14,310 nucleotides of DNA from Emmonsiellopsis sp. PD_33 (lineage: Eukaryota; Ascomycota; Eurotiomycetes; Onygenales; Ajellomycetaceae), in the NCBI GenBank assembly GCA_032988165.1, contig JANTQF010000549.1:1-14310 (forward strand), written 5' to 3'. Within the stretch, counting starts at the first letter, position 1. Each line of letters starts with the position of its first letter. Position numbers and translations under genes: made by a program. The notes beneath the pieces are model-generated. The model had not been told where the DNA came from and did no database searches. It was given only the letters and a program-made list of their open reading frames with translations. Of this stretch, positions 10,028 to 14,310 are shown one piece after another.

Positions 10028-10174
10028 ATATAATTCAGGTCAGCACTAACAGCATCATCTATTATTAGCATAGTGAGTAATCACTGCACTAATAACTGAC
10101 AATGCTTTTTTTATAATCTCATTGAAATGTAGGCTAGGGTTCAAACCATGCAGTGAGCTTTTTTTTTTTTTTTT
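10028..10174 (+). repeat. SINE-like unit, copy 2, with Pol III boxes and T-run
   Basis: It has an A-box-like tagcatagtgag (10066-10077), which fits TRGCNNAGYNGG at all but one position. It also has a B-box-like ggttcaaacc (10138-10147), which fits GGTTCRANNCC except at the last base. It ends in a run of 16 T (10159-10174), which could act as a Pol III stop. Box spacing is about 60 nt, long for a tRNA. This is the layout of a tRNA-derived SINE on the plus strand. GTTCAAA is what CpG decay would make of GTTCGAA. Confidence 0.55.
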
Positions 10175-10597
10175 AGCATATAACTGCCAGGAATTTTTTA
10201 ATGGGGTTAAAAATATGATATATACTGATACAATTAAAATCACACACCATGGCTCAGCAGTTATTAGGGTGAGATACCTAGCTGATCACAGACCATCTAT
10301 TCAACTCCTAGTATAAGATTCTTCACCATCATCATGTTAACACCTGTGAATTGAGCAGCCCTACTAGCTATTTAAGTGGCAGGGTAAGAGGGTTGTCCAG
10401 CATCCAGTCCTTAAATGGCTGTAATGCCCCTGCCTGGAACCTTTACCATATTAATAATCCTATGTATAATTCTAATAGCAGCTCAGTAGATATGAAGTGG
10501 TAAAGTATTATAGATAGTCAAAAGATGCTTTTGCCTTTTTTTTTTTTTTATGACTCATTACCTTTTCTCATTACCTCAACAGATCACATGATTAGGC
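10175..10597. other. CpG-free DNA with T-run and small inverted repeat; no gene
   Basis: Contains ggcaggg (near 10378) facing ccctgcc (near 10428) and a 14-T run (10536-10549) next to gatgcttttgcc. The T-run recalls the SINE tails, but I see no convincing A and B boxes before it. Confidence 0.4.
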
Positions 10598-10859
10598 CCA
10601 GTGGATGCTTGACAGAATGGGAATTCTTATCCCATGAGATGAAATCCCATGTTCCATCTCATAGTCAGAATGAGTTCCTATGTTCCATCTCATAGGAAAA
10701 TCAAAATCCCATGTCTCATCCCATAGAAAATTTAAAATCCCATGGTTTGTCCCATTCCACAGATAAAATCCCATGAGATGAACTATTTTTTCCCATCTCA
10801 TCCCATAATACCATGGGATGGGAAATCCCATGGGAAATCCCATTCCAGTGGCAGCTTTA
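10598..10859. mobile_element. Palindrome-rich CCCAT element inserted in the Fot1-like gene
   Basis: About 260 bp built of many copies of tcccat and its complement atggga, in both orientations (for example atcccatgagatg, catgggatgggaaatcccatggg near 10811-10835). The ends are imperfectly inverted: gcttgacagaatggga on the left (about 10607-10622), and on the right, read in reverse, gctgccactggaatggga (about 10838-10855). This resembles the subterminal repeats of non-autonomous hAT elements, where the ancestral unit may have carried CpG (tcccgt/acggga). It has no coding signature. The flanks could not be matched to a clear target duplication, so exact borders are uncertain. Confidence 0.45.
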
Positions 10860-11432
10860 GCCAAGAATGAATCCTTTTTCATCAAAATTATACATATTTT
10901 GAGGAAGAATCTAATATTTATTAATAGTCTACTACAGCTACTCAACCATGAATCAGTATAATTCCATGAAACCAATAAATATAGATAGATATAAGTAAAA
11001 AATCAATATAAGCATGAAGAAATAACTGAAGTATACTGAATTATCTGCAATCTTCCATTTTTAGTTAATATTTTATAGATATAGCAACTTGATCTCATCT
11101 TTGTGTTGATTGCAGAACTGCACCACCCAGTTCTTACCTATAGAGCTCTGGTGAGTGCTCTCAAGGACAAGATTTTCAAGAATATGTGGTGTAACAGGGA
11201 AACTGTGGTCCACAAGTCAATTTATATAGGTTATGAGATGATTCTCTTCAGAATCTATGAGGTTTCACCATACTGAAGAGGCAGCTTCCTTTTTCAACTT
11301 CTGCTTGCCTCTATAGTAGCACATCAGTGTTATTCAATTGACAGCATGTTTTTTAGCTGTATAGGAGAAATTTGGTGTCTCTTGTGATTCTAAATCATTA
11401 ATTGCAGCCTGAATTGAAGCTTTGTAGCTCAT
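10860..11432 (-). mobile_element. Broken Fot1/pogo-type transposase, N-terminal half
   Basis: One minus-strand frame runs from ATG 11430-11432 for 191 codons. Residues 1-32 (MSYKASIQAAINDLESQ to YTAKKHAVN) and the following TL-x-x-YRGK match a psq-type helix-turn-helix. SEENHLITYIN, FPVTPHILENL and GKNWVVQF (residues 62-106) match the CENP-B/Tc5-type DNA-binding half. PQNMYNFDEKGFILG (177-191) matches the start of the DDE catalytic domain, including its first Asp (184, codon 10881-10883). In-frame stops include TGA at codons 33, 56 and 72. After codon 191 the family match ends abruptly at the palindrome-rich element, and I do not find the rest of the DDE domain beyond it. The source enzyme moved a Tc1/mariner-superfamily element into TA sites. 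Confidence 0.82.
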
Positions 11433-12164
11433 GCTGGGGGTGGTTGAAGATAGAAGGTTGAAGGATGAAAAAGGTGTTCATTGGGTGGGACTGTTTGTTG
11501 GGTGGTGGATCACGTTAGTTAAACTAGTAGCTTGCCTGAGCGTTTGTGATGGGGATGGATATTGCGATGGTCTGCTTCAGGTTTCAATTATTAGGCTGGT
11601 GAGACTATTTCTATTGGTCTGTGTATCAGGATCAGGGTCCTTCCTGTATCAAGGTCTTTCCTTTCTTTCTTTCTTTCTTTCTTTCTTGTGCTATTCTCAA
11701 TCAATCTCTATTTTCGCTTTGTCCCTCTGGATTTTGTATTTCTATCCAATGGATCCAACCAGACCAAAAAGGATCAATCCTTAGAGGCCAGTCAGTGGCT
11801 CTAAGTGTTGTTTTATATTCTTATTTCTACTTCCCTCGTAACGTGCAACCAGACAAGCGAATGGCGATGGATGGTGCAAATATGCTAGTAGTGGATGGTT
11901 CTCCAAAGATCGACTCCATATACACGGGGAGAGTTGCGGGTCAACGGCATAAGGCATGTCATTATGGCCCCAACGGGGTGGGACGGTGGACCAGCCGGGA
12001 CGGACGGTTCATCAATAATGAAGAAAATCACTGCGCCGTAGCATATCCCACAGTTCTTCACCTGGCGGCCTAACGATGGAATCCCCCCTCATCTGCTGCA
12101 CTCATTGCCTTGTCCTATGTCTATTCTCCCTCTCCTCCATGTCCAACAAACAGACTAAACCAAC
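11433..12164. other. Composition border and upstream region of the acyltransferase pseudogene
   Basis: CpG returns at 11513 and stays common from about 11830. The region holds a CTTT microsatellite, an AT-rich stretch, and from about 11830 GC-rich sequence. Just before the pseudogene ATG there is a pyrimidine-rich tract (ctattctccctctcctccatg, about 12120-12140), common in fungal 5' leaders. A CGG-N8-CCG pair (11984-11997) could be a Zn2Cys6-type site, but one such pair is weak evidence. No convincing gene lies here. Confidence 0.4.
11661..11687 (+). repeat. CTTT microsatellite
   Basis: Six full CTTT units plus a partial one, with a further ctttc just upstream (11656-11660). Confidence 0.95.
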
Positions 12165-13558
12165 ATGCCCTCTCAATCGAACCATAAGCTCACAGGACTG
12201 GAACGGATTGGCCCCAAGGGCTATCTCCGATACGTCTTCCCCTTCCAGCTCCAAGAGAACTATGACCCAGACGAGGTCGCGCGGGTAATCCAGGCCGGGT
12301 ACGAAGCTCTTGCCCAACGGATCCCAGAGGTCGCATATGAGGCCGTCCCCGATCCCGATGCGAAGTAGAAAGGCGTGATGAGAATCCAGAGAGCAGAGGA
12401 TACAAACACGCTCGTCAAGATATAGGTCAAGGACCTGCGTGATTCGTTCCCATCAAGCTACGCGGAGTTGAAGTCGAGAGGTTTCCCCGTGGCCGCCTTC
12501 GATGGCGAGATGATTTGTCGTCGCTCCGTGTGGCCTGTGGCTGCCGAGGAGCCCGCTGCCGATTTCTCTCGTGCAGGCGAACTTTATCCGTGGCGGGCTG
12601 GTTTTGACCTGGTGCAATTTGCATATGGCCGGCGATGGCACGTCGTTCTATACGTGGACGAAGATCTAAGCTGAGGGGTGTCGGCGCGCGCAGGGCCTTG
12701 ATATCCCAGATCCGATCCAGCTTCCAGAAGCTATTTGGGAAGATCGGGAACGAGCGACGATACCATCGGGCCGGAATGCGGGAAGGCTTGAGGATCACCC
12801 GGAGTACACACTTCTCCCCTTCACACCGCCGGGAGCACCGCCAAAGATGTTATCCCGCAGTCACCGCGGGTAGGTGTTCTATTTCTCTCCGGGCTCCCTG
12901 CTGGCGTTGAAGGCGGAGGCGTCCCTAGCGAACGCCACCCAGTCGTCCGATCAGTCGTGGGTCTCAACCAACGACGCGCTCTCAGCGCTCCTCTGGCGAA
13001 CTGTCATGGCGGCGCAGCCGCCGCTAGAAAATCTAGCTGGGGATCCTGTTTCCATCTTCAACATCGCTATCGACGGACGCCAGCGGACCGACCCCAAAAG
13101 TGCACCCGGATACTTTGGGATGTTTCCTTGAGTACATTGCAGTCTCAGCACCCATCTGTGAAATGCTAGGCTCCTTCAACATCACCAATCTAGTGATTCA
13201 GATCCAGAAATTGATTCTGTCAGTTGGTAACCAGTTCACAGATGACGTGGTGACTCTTGTGGCTCAGCTTGAAGATGTTGATCGCGGGTTGCCGACTGCT
13301 TTTCTGGACGTTCCGGGCTTCAACTGCGTGCAGACCTCATCCTTTGGATTGGGGTGCCCTGTTGGGCGGCAAAATTGAGGCGGTACGGGTGCCGAGCGTT
13401 GGGTGCATTAATGGGGCTCGGGTTGTGCTTCCGATGCTGCCGGATGGCGGGATGGAGGTGTTGAATGGGGTGGAGGAGGGTTGTATGGGGTGGAGGAGGG
13501 TTGTTTGGGTACGGTGCCGAGTGACCCCTTGTTCACGAAGTTTGGGGTTGCGAGGTAG
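12165..13558 (+). pseudogene. Broken fungal BAHD-type acyltransferase
   Basis: The start ATG at 12165 sits in a good context (accaacATGcc) and the family-like end is a TAG at 13556-13558, about 460 codons, a normal length for this family (transferase family, PF02458; fungal members are often labelled trichothecene 3-O-acetyltransferase-like). These enzymes move an acyl group from acyl-CoA to a hydroxyl or amine. Conserved parts are all visible. The N-terminal FPFQLQ region is at about 12220. HMAGD, the HXXXD catalytic motif, is at 12622-12636. LLWRTVMAA is near 12990. LDWG, the counterpart of DFGWG, is at 13344-13355. The reading is broken by stops at 12366, 12423, 12667 and 12871. Frame breaks lie near 12570, in the A4 run at 13096-13099, near 13340, and at a 20-bp duplication (13465-13504). 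Three of the stops are TAG that may come from CAG. CpG is abundant, unlike the neighbouring repeats. The original substrate cannot be told. Confidence 0.85.
13465..13504 (+). repeat. Exact 20-bp tandem duplication inside the pseudogene
   Basis: The unit atggggtggaggagggttgt occurs twice head to tail (13465-13484, 13485-13504). Since 20 is not a multiple of three, it shifts the frame. The family-like C-terminal residues (DPLFTKFGVAR, then stop) indeed lie in the shifted frame after the second copy. Confidence 0.95.
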
Positions 13559-13831
13559 GAAATGCCGTCAATACTGGGAATTGTCGGGATGTACATAAAT
13601 GTGGGATTTATGTACTTGGATAGTTAGAGGTAGTTCCTCACGGGATATTGTTTAACCAACTTGTACTCGCCACCAGGGGATATTGAAACCGGGGGTTATT
13701 GAATTAATTAAGGTCGTATCGCATCGATCCTGATCAACCGGCGCTCATGTATACTGTTAGAAAGCATGGACATGGCAAACCCCATATATTCCGTAGTCGT
13801 AAATATCCATCCAAAAGAACACCACGGAGAA
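13559..13831. other. Intergenic spacer between convergent genes
   Basis: About 270 bp between the stop of the acyltransferase pseudogene (plus) and the stop of the thioesterase gene (minus), so it should hold both 3' ends. AT-rich patches (gaattaattaagg, near 13700) may serve as polyadenylation signals; none is certain. Confidence 0.5.
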
Positions 13832-14310
13832 CTACACCTCCCAATCCACCTTCTCTCGTACAAACTTGACAAAATCCCCCAGCATCGTCTCCGAATACCA
13901 GTGACCTAGTCCCTGATACTCATGCCATGTGACATCCATCCCCATCTCTTTAAGACAACTAGCCGCTTCCTGCCCAAGGCATATGGGAACCTTATCATCC
14001 GCAGTGCCATGACCAAGGAATACCGGGGTCTTTTGGAAAAGAAGGCTATCATCAGTAGTAGTAGATAGAGGTCGACTGGCAGGAATCCCAAGCTCCTCCC
14101 GCAGGTAATTCACCGCGCGAGCCGGCAGAGGAGTATCATCACCACGCACACCTTCATCATCATCCTCAACAGCAAACGGATTCCCCGCCTCCCCCTCCCC
14201 CTCAATCTCATCCCCATCCCCATCCTCCTCCCCACCATTCCCATTCCCATCCCCAAGAACCTCCCCAACCCCCCTCCCAAACGGCAACCTCCCACAAAAC
14301 CCCACCCACC
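13832..14310 (-). CDS. Acyl-protein thioesterase/carboxylesterase family, C-terminal part
   Basis: The frame enters from the right edge and ends at a TAG (13832-13834), giving about 159 residues. TPVFLGHGTADDKVP carries the catalytic Asp and GLGHWYSETM the catalytic His of the alpha/beta-hydrolase triad (Abhydrolase_2, PF02230). The nucleophile Ser motif (GxSxG) must lie upstream outside the window. FCGRLPF at the visible start fits the segment that follows the nucleophile region. Between it and LREELGIP is an acidic, Gly/Asp/Glu-rich insertion of about 45 residues, encoded by C-rich simple sequence, likely a disordered loop. Family members remove palmitoyl groups from proteins or hydrolyse lysophospholipids in the cytosol. 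No stop or frameshift is seen, so it is probably functional. The GTG at 14303-14305 is not a credible start. It is convergent with the acyltransferase pseudogene. Confidence 0.87.
   Translation of the reverse strand, partial: WVGFCGRLPFGRGVGEVLGDGNGNGGEEDGDGDEIEGEGEAGNPFAVEDDDEGVRGDDTPLPARAVNYLREELGIPASRPLSTTTDDSLLFQKTPVFLGHGTADDKVPICLGQEAASCLKEMGMDVTWHEYQGLGHWYSETMLGDFVKFVREKVDWEV

Noticed and set aside
10066..10147. A genuine tRNA gene
   Set aside because: A- and B-box-like motifs are present, but no cloverleaf with an acceptor stem could be formed, and a second degenerate copy lies nearby; a SINE-like repeat fits better.
10441..10549. A third SINE copy ending in the 14-T run
   Set aside because: agctcagtag (near 10482) faintly recalls an A box, but there is no B box and no alignment to the other two copies.
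10592..10975. A 127-codon open frame on the minus strand
   Set aside because: It reads through the tcccat palindromic repeats (giving MGFPMGFP-like text) and out of frame through the Fot1-like remnant; no protein family is visible.
11984..11997. Zn2Cys6 regulator site (CGG-N8-CCG)
   Set aside because: A single such pair is expected by chance in GC-rich sequence and the downstream gene is dead; mentioned only as a possibility.
11621..12073. A 150-codon open frame on the plus strand
   Set aside because: It starts before the CTTT microsatellite, shows no domain or conserved text, and lies in what looks like upstream DNA of the acyltransferase pseudogene.
12165..13598. Several separate small genes in the acyltransferase region
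   Set aside because: The pieces in three frames line up in order along one acyltransferase family; they are fragments of one broken gene.
14303..14305. GTG as start of the thioesterase
   Set aside because: The frame continues open to the window edge, the catalytic Ser region is missing, and GTG is not a normal start in fungi; the gene is simply cut by the window.

Overview
The window looks like a piece of a filamentous ascomycete genome, most likely a Eurotiomycete (Eurotiales or Onygenales). That placement rests on protein resemblance and on the style of repeat decay, not on a database search. It has two parts with very different composition. Positions 1 to about 11,510 are AT-rich repeat DNA, and the rest is GC-richer, CpG-rich genic DNA.

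The repeat part, left to right: (a) the first 240 codons of a LINE-type ORF1 (Tad1-like gag), minus strand, open at the left edge, with a possible 5' leader holding a 33-bp tandem repeat; (b) a short island at 1566-2023 that still has CpG dinucleotides; (c) two divergent, broken, apparently intron-containing genes of unknown family (2238-3328 minus, 3649-4439 plus); (d) an 87-bp tandem repeat array (4884-5312); (e) a long stretch with only a weak minus-strand coding remnant (6830-7262); (f) a broken hAT-superfamily transposase (7770-9726 plus); (g) two tandem copies of a SINE-like unit with a Pol III B box and T-rich tails; (h) a palindrome-rich short element that interrupts (i) the N-terminal half of a broken Fot1/pogo-type transposase (10860-11432 minus).

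The most striking feature is dinucleotide composition. I find no CpG in 1-1565 and none in 2024-11512, about 11 kb in total, although CpA and TpG are common. This is extreme CpG-directed C-to-T decay, similar to what has been described for repeats of Coccidioides. In the Fot1-like gene, TGA stops lie where the family has Arg, as expected from CGA to TGA. The LINE ORF1 is the exception: it is also CpG-free but has no stop.

The right part (11,513-14,310) has normal CpG. It holds a pseudogene of a fungal BAHD-type acyltransferase (12165-13558, plus) with four nonsense codons and four frame breaks, one of them a 20-bp tandem duplication. It ends with the C-terminal part of an acyl-protein thioesterase/phospholipase-carboxylesterase (13832-14310, minus) that runs off the right edge and is probably the only functional host gene here. 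Nothing suggests the two genes work together; the window is best read as the border between a heterochromatic repeat block and a gene region.
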